Assembly: GCA_964509545.1 (NCBI GenBank) | Contig: CAZDXQ010000005.1 | Span: 1-64,000 of the forward strand | Length of the DNA: 64,000 nt | Direction of reading: 5' to 3' | Source of the DNA: JADJWR01 sp964509545 | GTDB taxonomy: Bacteria; Pseudomonadota; Gammaproteobacteria; Burkholderiales; Burkholderiaceae_F | In this document: positions 41,312-51,085 of the stretch, one piece after another | Numbering within the stretch: the first letter of the stretch is position 1 | Layout: every line of letters starts with the position of its first letter | Program-made: the position numbers and the translations under genes | The notes under the pieces: model-generated | The model's input: only the letters and a program-made list of their open reading frames with translations | Databases searched by the model: none | What the model was told of the DNA's origin: nothing

Positions 41312-42447
41312 CGCCGCATTGTCTCGATGATCGCTTCGGCGGCCAGCCGCGGCGTGTCGCGGGCGAGCGCTTCGTGCATCGATGCGAAGCGCTCGCGCAG
41401 CCGGGCGCAGCGCGGCGCGTCGTCGAGTATGTCGAGCAGGGTCTCGGCCAGCCGCGGCGGTGTCGCGTCGTGCTGCAGCAGTTCGGGCACCAGAGCCTCG
41501 CCAGCGAGGATATTGGGCAGGCCGACGAAGGTCAATTCACCCATCTGCCGCATGATCCAATACGAGACCGCCGGCATCCGGTAGGCGATCACCATCGGCT
41601 TGCCAAAAAGCGCCGTCTCCAGCGTCGCCGTTCCGCTGGCCACCAGCACGCCGTCTGCGGCTTCGAGACAGTCGTGCGAGCGGCCGTCGACGAGCGCGAT
41701 GCGTTCGGCCGCGGCGCCGATCGAGGCCAATGCCGGCGCCAGCACTTCGCGCAGGCGCGGCTCGGCCACCGGCAGCACGCAGCGCAGCCGCGGATGCCGA
41801 CGCTGCATCAGCGCCGCCGCTTCGACGAAAGGCGGGCCGATGTGCTGCACTTCGGCACGGCGACTGCCGGGCAGCAGTGCGATGACCGGATCGGACGCCG
41901 GCAGGCCGAGCCGAAGACGCGCAGCTTCGGCATCGGACTGTCGGGGAATGCTCGAGGCCAGCGGATGGCCGACGTACGTGGCCGTGATGCCGGCGTCGTC
42001 ATAGATCTTCTGCTCGAACGGAAACACCAGAAGCACGCGGTCGGCCGCGCGACGGATCTTCTCGATGCGCTTCGGTCGCCAGGCCCAGATCGACGGACTG
42101 ACATAGTGCACCGTCGGCACGCCGGCGGCGCGCAGTTGAATCTCAAGGCGCAGGTTGAAGTCTGGCGAATCGACGCCGACCACCACGGCCGGGCGCGCCG
42201 CCAGCAGCCGCTCGCGCAGCGCGCTGCGCAGCCGGATCAGCCGCGGCAGTTCGCGCAGAACTTCGGCGTAGCCGCGGACCGACAGTTCGCGGACGTGCCA
42301 CCAGGCCTGCGCGCCGGCCGCGACCATCCGGTCGCCGGCGATTCCGGCGCACTCGATCTGCGGCAGCGTGAGCCGCAGCGCGTCGATCACCGGCGCGGCA
42401 ATTAGATCTCCCGAGGCCTCGCCGGCAACGAAACCGATCACTACCAT
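41308..42447 (-). CDS. lpxB: Lipid-A-disaccharide synthase
   Basis: A 379-residue glycosyltransferase that joins UDP-2,3-diacylglucosamine and lipid X to make the lipid A disaccharide. The N-terminal GFVAGEASGDLIA motif is characteristic, followed by VGVDSPDFNLRLE, YVSPSIWAWRPKRIEKIR and ALLPGSRRAEVQH. It starts 4 bases after lpxA and overlaps rnhB by ATGA. Confidence 0.97.
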   Translation of the reverse strand: MVVIGFVAGEASGDLIAAPVIDALRLTLPQIECAGIAGDRMVAAGAQAWWHVRELSVRGYAEVLRELPRLIRLRSALRERLLAARPAVVVGVDSPDFNLRLEIQLRAAGVPTVHYVSPSIWAWRPKRIEKIRRAADRVLLVFPFEQKIYDDAGITATYVGHPLASSIPRQSDAEAARLRLGLPASDPVIALLPGSRRAEVQHIGPPFVEAAALMQRRHPRLRCVLPVAEPRLREVLAPALASIGAAAERIALVDGRSHDCLEAADGVLVASGTATLETALFGKPMVIAYRMPAVSYWIMRQMGELTFVGLPNILAGEALVPELLQHDATPPRLAETLLDILDDAPRCARLRERFASMHEALARDTPRLAAEAIIETMRR

Positions 42448-42451
42448 CGGC

Positions 42452-43240
42452 TCAACGCACGATGCCGCGTGTCGAACTCCGGACGAAATCGACCAGCGCT
42501 TGCAGCTCGGCGGCGCAGCCAGGCGCCTCCACCGCCATGCGCTCGACCCGCTCGCATGCGGCAGCCACGGTCAGCCCCTCCTTGTAAATCGCCTTGTATG
42601 CCCGGCGCAGGGCCGTGATCGCCTCCGGTGCAAAGCCGCGTCGCCTCAGGCCTTCCGTGTTCAGGCCGTGCGCGCTGGCCGGGTTGCCGTTGCAGATCAC
42701 GTAGGGCGGCAGGTCCTGCAGCAGCACCGTACCGCCGCCGGTCATCGCATGGCCGCCGATGCGGACGAACTGGTGCACGCCGGTCAGGCCGCCGAGGATC
42801 ACCCAGTCGCCGAGTTCGGCGTGTCCGCCGAGCGTGGCGGCGTTGGCGAGGATGCAATGGTCGCCGACGCGGCAATCGTGGGCGACGTGCACGTAGGCCA
42901 TGATCCAGTTGTCCGAGCCGATGCGCGTGACGCCACCGCCCTGCACCGTGCCGGTGTTCAAGGTGCAGAACTCGCGGATGGTGTTGCCGTCGCCGATCTC
43001 CAGTGCCGTGTCCTCGCCGGCGTACTTTTTGTCCTGCGGCGGACCGCCGATGGCCGCATGCGAGTGGATGCGGTTGTTGCGGCCGATGGTGGTGCGACCG
43101 CCAATCACCGTATGCGCGCCGACCGACGTTCCCGAGCCGATCCGTACCTTCGGGCCAATCACCGCGTAGGCGCCGATCTCGACGCCATCGTCGAGCGTTG
43201 CGCCGGCGTCGACCTGCGCCGTCGGGTGGATCCGAGCCAT
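42452..43240 (-). CDS. lpxA: UDP-N-acetylglucosamine acyltransferase
   Basis: A 262-residue left-handed beta-helix enzyme, the first step of lipid A synthesis. It starts MARIHPTAQVDAGATLDDGVE and shows many hexapeptide repeats. The catalytic His and nearby residues are in NTIREFCTLNTGT and GSDNWIMAYVHVAHDC. The C-terminal helical domain has GLRRRGFAPEAITALRRAYK. It overlaps the end of fabZ by one base (TGATG). Confidence 0.98.
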   Translation of the reverse strand: MARIHPTAQVDAGATLDDGVEIGAYAVIGPKVRIGSGTSVGAHTVIGGRTTIGRNNRIHSHAAIGGPPQDKKYAGEDTALEIGDGNTIREFCTLNTGTVQGGGVTRIGSDNWIMAYVHVAHDCRVGDHCILANAATLGGHAELGDWVILGGLTGVHQFVRIGGHAMTGGGTVLLQDLPPYVICNGNPASAHGLNTEGLRRRGFAPEAITALRRAYKAIYKEGLTVAAACERVERMAVEAPGCAAELQALVDFVRSSTRGIVR

Positions 43241-43728
43241 CAGCTTTCGCCGACGCGCATCGTGCCGCCGTCGGCTGCCGCCGCGGCCGTCGGCGCAATC
43301 TGCCGATAGGCGCAGAGCAGATCCGCCTCGGCGGCCACCTGTCCGTCGACCAGCGCACGGGCGCTGAACTTGCCGATGCCGCGCATCTCGCGCAGCAGTT
43401 CGACCTCCAGCCTCAGCTGGTCGCCCGGGCCGACCGGGCGCTTGAAGCGCGCGTTGTCGATGCCGGCGAAGTAGTAGACGGAGTTCCTGTCGGCGCGTTT
43501 GTCGAAGGTGACGAACGACAGGATCGCCGCCGCCTGCGCCAGCGATTCGATGATCAGCACGCCGGGCATCACCGGATAGTGCGGGAAATGGCCCATGAAC
43601 ACCGGCTCGTTGATGCTGACGTTCTTCAGCGCCGCGATGCGTTTGCCCGGCTCGATCTCGAGCACGCGATCGACGAGGATGATCGGATAGCGGTGCGGCA
43701 GGCGCCGCATGATCTCGTGGATGTCCAT
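43240..43728 (-). CDS. fabZ: 3-hydroxyacyl-ACP dehydratase FabZ
   Basis: A 162-residue hot-dog fold dehydratase of fatty acid elongation that also affects the balance between lipid A and phospholipid. It starts MDIHEIMRRLPHRYPIILVDRV with the catalytic His in the HRYP motif. The catalytic Glu is in PVMPGVLIIESLAQAAAI. It overlaps lpxD upstream and lpxA downstream by TGATG. The ATG at 43728 is preferred over the TTG directly before it. The protein is about 15 residues longer at the C-terminus than the shortest family members. Confidence 0.97.
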   Translation of the reverse strand: MDIHEIMRRLPHRYPIILVDRVLEIEPGKRIAALKNVSINEPVFMGHFPHYPVMPGVLIIESLAQAAAILSFVTFDKRADRNSVYYFAGIDNARFKRPVGPGDQLRLEVELLREMRGIGKFSARALVDGQVAAEADLLCAYRQIAPTAAAAADGGTMRVGES

Positions 43729-44813
43729 CAACCTTCCTCAGGCGGGCTCTTCTTCCTGAGCTGCGTCTCCAGCGCGCGGACGCGGCTGCGCAGTTCCTGC
43801 AAGTGGCGCAGCGCCGCGGCGTTGCGCTCCCAGTCGCGGCTGGTCATCAGCGGGAAAAAGCCCGTGTAATGGCCCGGCTCTCTGATCGTACGCGACACCA
43901 GCGTGCCGGGCCCAATCAGCGTGCCGTCGGCGATCGAAAGATGGCCGGCGATCATCGCCGCGCCGCCGATCTGGCAGCCGCGGCCGATGCTGGCGCTGCC
44001 GGCGATGCCGACGCAACCCGCCAGCACCGAGTGGGCGCCGATGCGGCAGTTGTGGCCCACCTGGATCAGGTTGTCGAGCTTCACACCGTCCTCGATCACG
44101 GTGTCGCCCATGGCGCCGCGGTCGATCGTGGTGTTGGCGCCGACCTCGACATCGTCGCCGACCAGCACGCGTCCGGTCTGTGGAATCTTGATCCACCGCC
44201 CGTCGAGCGGCGCGAAACCGAAGCCGTCGGCGCCGATCACCGCGCCGCTGTGCACGATCGTCCGCCGGCCGATCACGCAGCCCGCCAGAACCCTCGCGCC
44301 CGGATGCAGCCGCGCGTCGGCGCCGATGCGCGCCGCCGGTCCGACATAGGCGCCGGCGCCGATCCAGCAACGTGCGTCGATGACCGCCTCGGCTTCGATC
44401 ACGGCGCCGGCGTCGACCCGCGCCGAAGCGTCGATCTGCGCCTGCGCCGCCACGTGCGCGCCCGCGGCCACGCCGGGCGCGGGCGCCGCCGAAGGCGCCA
44501 GCAGCTGTGCGGCGAAGGCGAACCAGGCGTAGGGATTCGCGCACTCGATCAGGGCCCGCGCGGTCGGCGCCTGCGGAAAGAGCAGCCGCCGGTCGGCCGG
44601 CGAGAGGACCAGCGCGCCGGCATGCGAGTCCGACACCGCCGCTCGATAGCGCGGATTGGCAAGGAAGCTGAGCTGATCGTCGCGGGCCTCGGCCAGCGGC
44701 GCGACGCCGGTGATCCGGCGCTGCGCATCGCCAAGGAGGCTTGCGTTCAGGCGCCCTTGCGTGGCACGGCTGACGGCATCGGCCAGTGCGTCGATCCGGT
44801 AGCCGGCCGCCAT
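43728..44813 (-). CDS. lpxD: UDP-3-O-acylglucosamine N-acyltransferase
   Basis: A 361-residue acyltransferase, third enzyme of lipid A synthesis. The N-terminal uridine-binding domain contains DDQLSFLANPRYRAAV. The long left-handed beta-helix has typical hexapeptides such as IGADARLHPGARVLAG, with the catalytic His in LDNLIQVGHNCRIGAH. A C-terminal helix (RHLQELRSRVRALETQL) follows. It lies between skp (16-base gap) and fabZ (overlap). Confidence 0.97.
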   Translation of the reverse strand: MAAGYRIDALADAVSRATQGRLNASLLGDAQRRITGVAPLAEARDDQLSFLANPRYRAAVSDSHAGALVLSPADRRLLFPQAPTARALIECANPYAWFAFAAQLLAPSAAPAPGVAAGAHVAAQAQIDASARVDAGAVIEAEAVIDARCWIGAGAYVGPAARIGADARLHPGARVLAGCVIGRRTIVHSGAVIGADGFGFAPLDGRWIKIPQTGRVLVGDDVEVGANTTIDRGAMGDTVIEDGVKLDNLIQVGHNCRIGAHSVLAGCVGIAGSASIGRGCQIGGAAMIAGHLSIADGTLIGPGTLVSRTIREPGHYTGFFPLMTSRDWERNAAALRHLQELRSRVRALETQLRKKSPPEEG

Positions 44814-44829
44814 CGCAGAGCGCGCCGGA

Positions 44830-45351
44830 CTACTTCGGATTGTTCAAGGCGCGCAGGACCTTGTCGGTAATGTCGACGCGCGGGCTGAAGTAGACCGCAT
44901 CCTGCACGATCAGGTCGAATTTCTCCTGCTCGGCGATCTGCCGCACGATGCGTTGCGCGCGTTCGAGCAGGCCCTGCAGTTCCTCGTTGCGCCGCTGGTT
45001 CAGGTCCTCGCGGAACTCGCGCTGCCGCCGCTGCAGGTCCCGATCCAGTTCGGTCAGCTCGCGCTGGCGGCGGGCGCGATCGGATTCGCTGAGCACCGGA
45101 GCATCCTTCTCGAAGCGGTCGGCCGAGGCCTTCAGCTTGGCGCCGAGATCCTGCAGTTCCCGATCACGCTTCGAAAACTCGGCTTCCAGCTTCTGCGTCG
45201 CGGCCTTCGCCGGCGCCGAATCGCGAAGGATGCGCTCGGAACTGACGTAGCCGAGCTTCAGTTCCTGCGCCGCTGCCGGCAGGACGGTCGCGCAGCAGGC
45301 GAACACTGCCGCGAGCAATGCGGCTTTCGGAGGCAGTCTCATCGTACGCAT
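44830..45351 (-). CDS. skp: Periplasmic chaperone Skp/OmpH
   Basis: A 173-residue periplasmic chaperone that holds unfolded outer membrane proteins for BamA. The signal peptide (about 25-28 residues) ends VLPAAAQ. The mature protein begins ELKLGYVSSERILRDSAPAK and then forms the long Glu/Arg/Gln-rich helices of the Skp tentacles (KRDRELQDLGAKL, RRQREFREDLNQ). The C-terminus, DLIVQDAVYFSPRVDITDKVL, is typical. Start at 45351 or 45342; both retain the signal peptide. It follows bamA with 53 bases between. Confidence 0.95.
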   Translation of the reverse strand: MRTMRLPPKAALLAAVFACCATVLPAAAQELKLGYVSSERILRDSAPAKAATQKLEAEFSKRDRELQDLGAKLKASADRFEKDAPVLSESDRARRQRELTELDRDLQRRQREFREDLNQRRNEELQGLLERAQRIVRQIAEQEKFDLIVQDAVYFSPRVDITDKVLRALNNPK

Positions 45352-45404
45352 CGTCCCAAACACTGCGAGAAATTCTATAGCGCCTTGGCAACCGCGCGCG
45401 CGGC

Positions 45405-47708
45405 TCAGAAACCGGTGCCGATCTGGAACTGGAACCGCTGCAGCCGGTCGCCCGGCTTGTCCTTGATCGGGAAGGCGTAGCTGAGTTTCATCGGACCGAT
45501 CGGCGAGATCCACGCGATCCCGAAGCCGGTGGAAAAGCGCAGTTCGCCGAAACGGACCTTTTCATCCTTGCCAAAAACCTGACCGCCGTCGACGAAGGCG
45601 ATCATGCGCAGCGTGCGGTCGGCGCCGGGCAACGGTGTCAGGGCCTCGACGGCGAAATTCACGCGCCGCGTGCCGCCCAGCGGATTGCCGAGGCTGTCGC
45701 GCGGGCCGAGCGAGCCGCCATCGTAGCCGCGCACGCTGCCGATGCCGCCGGCATAGAAGTTCTTGAAGATCGGATACGGTTTGCCGCTGTACGAGCCGCC
45801 GATGCCGACCTCGCCGTTGAAGGCGAGCGTGAAGCGGCTGGTCAGCGGCATGAAGCGCTGGTGCTGGTACGTCAGCCGGTAGTAGCGCAGGTCGAGGGCC
45901 GGCAGCGCGCCTTCGAGGAAGGCGCGCTGGTACGTGCCGCGCGACGGCACGAGGATGTTGTCCCGGTTGTCGCGCGACCAGCCGATCGTCGCGTTCACCG
46001 CCGCTGGAGAATCTCCGAAATCGCGGACGTAGTCCTTGTAGACCTGCGGGCTGAAATCCGTCAGGCCGATGCGCGTGCCTTCGTAGCCGAGGCCGAAGAA
46101 GACGGTGTCGAACTCCGTGAAGGGCACGCCAAAGCGCATCGCCGCCGCCTGCGTGGCCAGGTCGACTGAGCCAAGATTCAGCCGCGCCAGGTCGGACTTG
46201 CGCTCGAGCAGCTCGATCGTCCGGCTGATGCCGTCGAGCGTGACGTACGGATCGGTATGCGTCACGGCGATCGTGCGCGTGGCGCGGCTGGTGTTGATCT
46301 CCACCGCGATCGCGTGCCCGGTGCCGAGCACGTTCTGCTGCGAGTACGACGCCTGCAGCACCAGCTTCTCCGAGCTGGAAAAACCGGCGCCGGCCTGGAT
46401 CTGTCCGGTCGGCCGCTCGGTGATCGAGAAATTGACGTCGACCTGGTCGAAGCTGCCGGGCACCGCCGGCGTCTCGACCTCGACCTTCTCGAAGTAGCCG
46501 AGCCGGTCGACCCGGTCTCGCGACAGGCGCACCTTGTCGGCGTCGAACCACGCGTTCTCGAATTGCCGGATCTCACGGCGAATGACGTCGTCACGGGTGC
46601 GCGCGTTGCCGGCGATGTTCACCCGCCGCACGTAAACCCGCCGGCCCGGATCGACGAAGAACGTGAACGCGACCTCGCGCTTGTCGCGATTGGCCTCGGG
46701 CACCGCATTGGCGGTGGCGAAGGCGTAGCCGAGGGCGCCGAGCCGGTCGGTCATCCGTTTCGACACCGCGTTGACGCGCTCGGCGTTGTAGGTCTCGCCC
46801 GCTTTCACGTCGATCAGTGCCTGCAGTTCCTCGTCCAGCCCGAGCAGTTCGCCTGCGATCCTGACCTTCGAGACCGTATAGCGCTCGCCCTCGACGACGT
46901 TGATCGTGATGTGGATGTCTCGCTTGTCGGGACTGATCGAGACCTGCGTCGACTCGATGTTGAAGTCCAGGTAGCCGCGGTTCAGGTAGAACGAACGCAG
47001 CGTCTCCAGGTCACCGGCCAGTTTCGGCCGCGCGTACTGGTCGCGCTTCGTGTACCAGGTCAGCCAGCCGGGCGTCGACAGTTCGAGCTGGTCGCGCAGC
47101 GTGCCGTCGGAAAACGCCTTGTTGCCGGTGAAGCGGATCGAGCGGATGCGCGCCGTCTCGCCTTCGTCGACGGAAATCAGAACATTGACGCGGTTGCGCT
47201 CCACCGGCGTCACCGTGGTCTTGACCTCCACGCCGTAAAGGCCGCGGCTCAGGTACTGGCGCTTCATCTCCTGCTCGGCGCGTTCGAGCAGCGAGCGGTC
47301 GAACACGCGCGCCTCGCCGAGGCCGACCTCGCGCAGCGACTTGAGCACGGCGTCCTTGTCGAATTCCTTGACACCGTCGAGCTTGATCTCGGCGATCGCC
47401 GGCCGCTCCTCGACGATCACCACCAGCACGTCGCCTTCGGCTTCGAAGCGCACGTCCTTGAACAGCCCGGTGGCGAACAGCGCCCGGATCGCCGCCGAGC
47501 CGCGTTCCGGGTCGTAGCGGTCGCCCACACGCAGCGGCAGGTAGCTGAAGACGGTGCCGGCCTCGGTGCGCTGGATGCCCTCGACACGAATGTCGCGGAT
47601 CACGAATTCCTGCGCCGTCGCGCCGGCGCCGAAGCCGGCCAGCAGCGCCGCGACGGCCACGCGCAACGCGAAAAAGGCACTGCGCGGCCCGCGCGCGCCA
47701 CGGCGCAT
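45405..47708 (-). CDS. bamA: Outer membrane protein assembly factor BamA
   Basis: A 767-residue outer membrane insertase. The signal peptide ends FGAGATAQ. Five POTRA domains (about residues 30-420) start FVIRDIRVEGIQRTEAGTVFSYL. The C-terminal 16-strand barrel includes YNQQ-type strands, the conserved VRGYDGGSLGPRDSLG near the end and a final FQFQIGTGF with terminal Phe. An upstream in-frame GTG at 47726 could add six residues; neither start has an ideal ribosome binding site. It sits in the standard rseP-bamA-skp order. Confidence 0.97.
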   Translation of the reverse strand: MRRGARGPRSAFFALRVAVAALLAGFGAGATAQEFVIRDIRVEGIQRTEAGTVFSYLPLRVGDRYDPERGSAAIRALFATGLFKDVRFEAEGDVLVVIVEERPAIAEIKLDGVKEFDKDAVLKSLREVGLGEARVFDRSLLERAEQEMKRQYLSRGLYGVEVKTTVTPVERNRVNVLISVDEGETARIRSIRFTGNKAFSDGTLRDQLELSTPGWLTWYTKRDQYARPKLAGDLETLRSFYLNRGYLDFNIESTQVSISPDKRDIHITINVVEGERYTVSKVRIAGELLGLDEELQALIDVKAGETYNAERVNAVSKRMTDRLGALGYAFATANAVPEANRDKREVAFTFFVDPGRRVYVRRVNIAGNARTRDDVIRREIRQFENAWFDADKVRLSRDRVDRLGYFEKVEVETPAVPGSFDQVDVNFSITERPTGQIQAGAGFSSSEKLVLQASYSQQNVLGTGHAIAVEINTSRATRTIAVTHTDPYVTLDGISRTIELLERKSDLARLNLGSVDLATQAAAMRFGVPFTEFDTVFFGLGYEGTRIGLTDFSPQVYKDYVRDFGDSPAAVNATIGWSRDNRDNILVPSRGTYQRAFLEGALPALDLRYYRLTYQHQRFMPLTSRFTLAFNGEVGIGGSYSGKPYPIFKNFYAGGIGSVRGYDGGSLGPRDSLGNPLGGTRRVNFAVEALTPLPGADRTLRMIAFVDGGQVFGKDEKVRFGELRFSTGFGIAWISPIGPMKLSYAFPIKDKPGDRLQRFQFQIGTGF

Positions 47709-47739
47709 CAACGATGAAGCCTTCACGACGATCGAGGAG

Positions 47740-49080
47740 TTACGCCAGCAGCCGGGTCAGATCGTTATATAGCGCCAGCGCGGTGAGCATCACGAGCACG
47801 CCGATTCCGGCGCGCTGTCCCCACTCGACAACCCAGTCGGCCGGCGGGCTGCCCTTCAGAATTTCGACGAGATAGTACAGCAAGTGCCCTCCGTCGAGCA
47901 TCGGAATCGGCAGCAGATTGAGCACGCCGAGGCTGATCGACACCAGCGCGAGGAAACTCAGATAAGCCACCATGCCGATGCGCGCGGTCTGCCCCGCGTA
48001 ATCGGCGATGGTGACCGGACCCGACAGATTCCTCCACGAGGCCTCGCCGGTGATCATCTTGCCGAGCATGCGCAGCGAGAAGATCGCCGTATCCCAGGTG
48101 CGGCCGAAGGCAAGGCCGATGCTTTCGACGGGGCCGTAACGGACCTCGACCAGGTCGCGGAAATCCACGCCGATGCGGCCGATGGTCTCGCCGTCGACCT
48201 GAACCGCGATCGGCCGCAGCGCCAGTGCCTGCCGGCTGCCATTGCGCTCGATCACGACCTGCAGCGTGCGTCCCGCCGCCGCGCGCACCGCGTCGCTGAC
48301 GTCGCGCGAGCGCGTCACCGGCCAACCGTCGATGCTGAGGAAGCGGTCGCCGACCTGCATTCCTGCAAGTGCTGCCGCGCCATCGGGCGTCAACTGCCGC
48401 GCCACCGGCTGCGGCTCGGACAGCGCAATGCCGATGCGCCCGAATACCGTCTGGTCGATCTCGCCCGGCCCGAGTTGCGCCAGATCGAGGTGCACGGCGC
48501 GCTCGGCGCCGCCGACCCGTCGTACGGTCAGTTCGATCCTGTCGCGGTCAACCGCGCGTTCAAGCACCTTCCAGCGCAGTTCGCCATAGGCGCGAACTGC
48601 GCGACCGTCGACGGCGACGACTTCGTCGCCTGCGGCGATCCCCGCCTGTGCAGCGATCGTGCCCGCCGCCGGCGCAGCGAGGACGGCGCGCGGCTCCAGT
48701 GTGCCGCTGACGTTCAGGACCCAGTACACGCCTGCGGCCAGCAGCAGATTCGCAACTGGCCCGGCAAGCACGATGGCGATCCGCTTGGCCACGGGCTGGC
48801 GGTTGAATGCGCGCGACAGGTCGGCTAGAGCCGCCGGCGGCGCATCGGGATCGCGCTCGTCGAGCATGCGCACGTAGCCGCCAAGCGGAATGGCCGCGAT
48901 CACCCACTCGGTCCGGTCGGCCCCGTAGACCCGCTTCCACAGCGGCCGCCCGAAGCCGATCGAGAAGCGCAGCACACGCACGCCGCACTTGCGCGCTACC
49001 CAGTAATGCCCAAACTCGTGGATCACGATCAGCACGCCGAGCGTGACCAGGAAGGCCGCCAGTGTCGTCAGGGTGCTCAT
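47740..49080 (-). CDS. rseP: Site-2 protease RseP
   Basis: A 446-residue membrane metalloprotease that cuts anti-sigma factors and signal peptides within the membrane. The zinc site is VIHEFGHYWVARKCG, and the third ligand lies in NLLPIPMLDGGHLLYYLVE. Two PDZ domains lie between (around LAAPAAGTIAAQAGIAAGDEVVAVDG and GAAALAGMQVGDRFLSIDG). It starts as TGATG at the end of dxr. Because the window also holds an ECF sigma factor with a membrane anti-sigma, this is a possible processing enzyme for it, although rseP is a core gene. Confidence 0.97.
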   Translation of the reverse strand: MSTLTTLAAFLVTLGVLIVIHEFGHYWVARKCGVRVLRFSIGFGRPLWKRVYGADRTEWVIAAIPLGGYVRMLDERDPDAPPAALADLSRAFNRQPVAKRIAIVLAGPVANLLLAAGVYWVLNVSGTLEPRAVLAAPAAGTIAAQAGIAAGDEVVAVDGRAVRAYGELRWKVLERAVDRDRIELTVRRVGGAERAVHLDLAQLGPGEIDQTVFGRIGIALSEPQPVARQLTPDGAAALAGMQVGDRFLSIDGWPVTRSRDVSDAVRAAAGRTLQVVIERNGSRQALALRPIAVQVDGETIGRIGVDFRDLVEVRYGPVESIGLAFGRTWDTAIFSLRMLGKMITGEASWRNLSGPVTIADYAGQTARIGMVAYLSFLALVSISLGVLNLLPIPMLDGGHLLYYLVEILKGSPPADWVVEWGQRAGIGVLVMLTALALYNDLTRLLA

Positions 49081-50255
49081 CAATGAACCGCCTTCATCGC
49101 CTCGCCGACGTGTCGCGCCGCCAGGCGGCGGGCACGCGCGTCGATGTCGAGCACCGCCTCGATCGACTCCGGCTCCTGCGCGTCCATGCCGTCCAGCGTC
49201 TGCTCGATCACGCGGGCGATCTCGGAAAAAGGCAGCCGCCCGTCGAGAAAGGCTTCGACAGCGATTTCATTGGCCGCGTTCAATGCCGCGGTGCGGGCGG
49301 TGCCGCCGGCCAGCGCTTCGAAGGCCAGCGCCAGGCAACGGAACCGCTGCAGGTCAGGCGCCTCGAAGCTCAGCGCCCCGAGGCGCGTGAAGTCGAGTGT
49401 CGTCGAACCGCTGTCGATGCGCTCGGGATAGGCGAGCGCATAGGCGATCGGGGTGCGCATGTCAGGCGTGCCGAGCTGCGCCACGACAGAGCCGTCGACA
49501 AACTCGACCATCGAGTGGATCACGCTCTGCGGATGCACGACGACGTCGATCCGGCCGGCCGGGAAGCCGAACAGCCAGCTGGCCTCGATCACCTCCAGAC
49601 CCTTGTTCATCAGCGTCGCCGAATCGACCGAGATCTTGCGCCCCATCACCCAGTTCGGATGAGCACAGGCCTCCTGCGGCGTGACGGCGGACAAGTCGGC
49701 ACGGTTGCGAAACGGACCGCCCGAGGCGGTGAGGATCAGCCTGCGCACATCTCGACCGGCAAAACGCGCCCCGGCCAGGCACTGATGAATGGCGCTGTGC
49801 TCGCTGTCGACCGGCAGCAGTTGACCGCCGCCCGCGCGCACGGCGTCGATCAGCAGGCGACCCGCGCAGACGACAGTCTCCTTGTTCGCCAGCAGGACCC
49901 GCTTGCCGGCACGCGCCGCGGCGATCGTCGGCACCAACCCGGCAGCCCCGACAATAGCGGCCACCACGGTGTCAGCCTGAGCCGAGCAGGCAACCTCGAC
50001 CAGTCCCGCCGCACCGCCTAGAGCGATCGTCGGCAGCCCGGCGGCGCGCAGTCCGTCGCGCAGCGCGCCGAGCTTCGCCTCGTCGGCAATGACCGCAATT
50101 TGCGGCCGGAATCTGGAGCAGACGCGAACGAGCGCCTCGACGCTGTTCGCGGCGGTGGCGGCGTGCAGCATGAAGCGGTCGGGGTGACGGGCGACGACAT
50201 CGAGGGTGCTGGCACCGATCGATCCGGTCGCTCCGAGCAGGGTGATCGAGTTCAT
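49080..50255 (-). CDS. dxr: 1-deoxy-D-xylulose 5-phosphate reductoisomerase
   Basis: A 391-residue enzyme of the MEP isoprenoid pathway that makes MEP from DXP with NADPH. The NADPH-binding start is MNSITLLGATGSIGASTLDVV. The substrate and metal site are in LPVDSEHSAIHQCL, LTASGGPFR and NWVMGRKISVDSATLMNKGLE. Normal length. It overlaps cdsA by ATGA and rseP by TGATG. Confidence 0.98.
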   Translation of the reverse strand: MNSITLLGATGSIGASTLDVVARHPDRFMLHAATAANSVEALVRVCSRFRPQIAVIADEAKLGALRDGLRAAGLPTIALGGAAGLVEVACSAQADTVVAAIVGAAGLVPTIAAARAGKRVLLANKETVVCAGRLLIDAVRAGGGQLLPVDSEHSAIHQCLAGARFAGRDVRRLILTASGGPFRNRADLSAVTPQEACAHPNWVMGRKISVDSATLMNKGLEVIEASWLFGFPAGRIDVVVHPQSVIHSMVEFVDGSVVAQLGTPDMRTPIAYALAYPERIDSGSTTLDFTRLGALSFEAPDLQRFRCLALAFEALAGGTARTAALNAANEIAVEAFLDGRLPFSEIARVIEQTLDGMDAQEPESIEAVLDIDARARRLAARHVGEAMKAVH

Positions 50256-51085
50256 CGACGCAGCCACAAATCGAGCAGGGCTGCCGCCGGCAACACCGCA
50301 ATCAGTGCATCGACGCGGTCGAGCACGCCACCGTGCCCCGGCAGCAAACGGCCGCTGTCCTTGGCGCTGACCTGGCGCTTGAGGAGGCTTTCGAACAGGT
50401 CGCCAATGATCGACAGCGCCACCAGCGCCGCCAGCACCGCCAGCGCTCCGCCCAGCGGCAGCCGTTCCTGCAACAGTGTCGAGAATACCGGCAAGCCCGG
50501 CCCCAGTCGGGCGGCGATGATCGCCGCCAGCAGTACCGCAGCGACCGCGCCGCCCACGCCGGCCCAGGTCTTGCCCGGGCTGATCGCTGGCGCCAGCTTG
50601 CGCCGGCCCCACCTGCGGCCGGCGAAGTAAGCGGCGATGTCGGCCAGCCAAACGATGACGAGCACCGACAGCAGGTAGACGATGCCGGCGTCGAGCAGAT
50701 GCATCAGCGCCGACCATGCCGCCGCCAGCAGCAACAGGGCGAGCGTTGCCGACAACGGTTGCGCGATGCGCGCTCCGCGACGGGCGCCTTGCAGAACGAG
50801 GGTCGCGATCATCGCCCAGGCGAGCAAGGCCAGCGCCAGAAGCAGCAGCAGCCCTTCGATCGGCAGCCGGACGGACAGCGCCTCGGCCGCAAACAGCCCG
50901 CCGCCGAAGGCGGCCGCGGCCGACAGGCCCAGCGGCAGCGAACACTGCGCCAGGCGCAGCCATTCGAAGGTGGCCGCGCCGATCATCGCCGCCAGCAGCG
51001 CATCGAGCGCCAGCCGCCCGGCCGCGGCGGCACCGATCAGCAGCGCCAGCAGCACGACCGCCGTGATGACGCGTTGCTTAAGCAC
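50252..51085 (-). CDS. cdsA: Phosphatidate cytidylyltransferase
   Basis: A 277-residue multi-helix membrane enzyme that makes CDP-diacylglycerol. The signature near the C-terminus is SAKDSGRLLPGHGGVLDRVDALIA, with SPGKTWAGVGGAV before it. The start chosen is GTG at 51085 (LKQRVITAVVLLALL), which overlaps the uppS stop by 8 bases and gives the family N-terminus; longer frames lack similarity. Confidence 0.95.
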   Translation of the reverse strand: MLKQRVITAVVLLALLIGAAAAGRLALDALLAAMIGAATFEWLRLAQCSLPLGLSAAAAFGGGLFAAEALSVRLPIEGLLLLLALALLAWAMIATLVLQGARRGARIAQPLSATLALLLLAAAWSALMHLLDAGIVYLLSVLVIVWLADIAAYFAGRRWGRRKLAPAISPGKTWAGVGGAVAAVLLAAIIAARLGPGLPVFSTLLQERLPLGGALAVLAALVALSIIGDLFESLLKRQVSAKDSGRLLPGHGGVLDRVDALIAVLPAAALLDLWLRR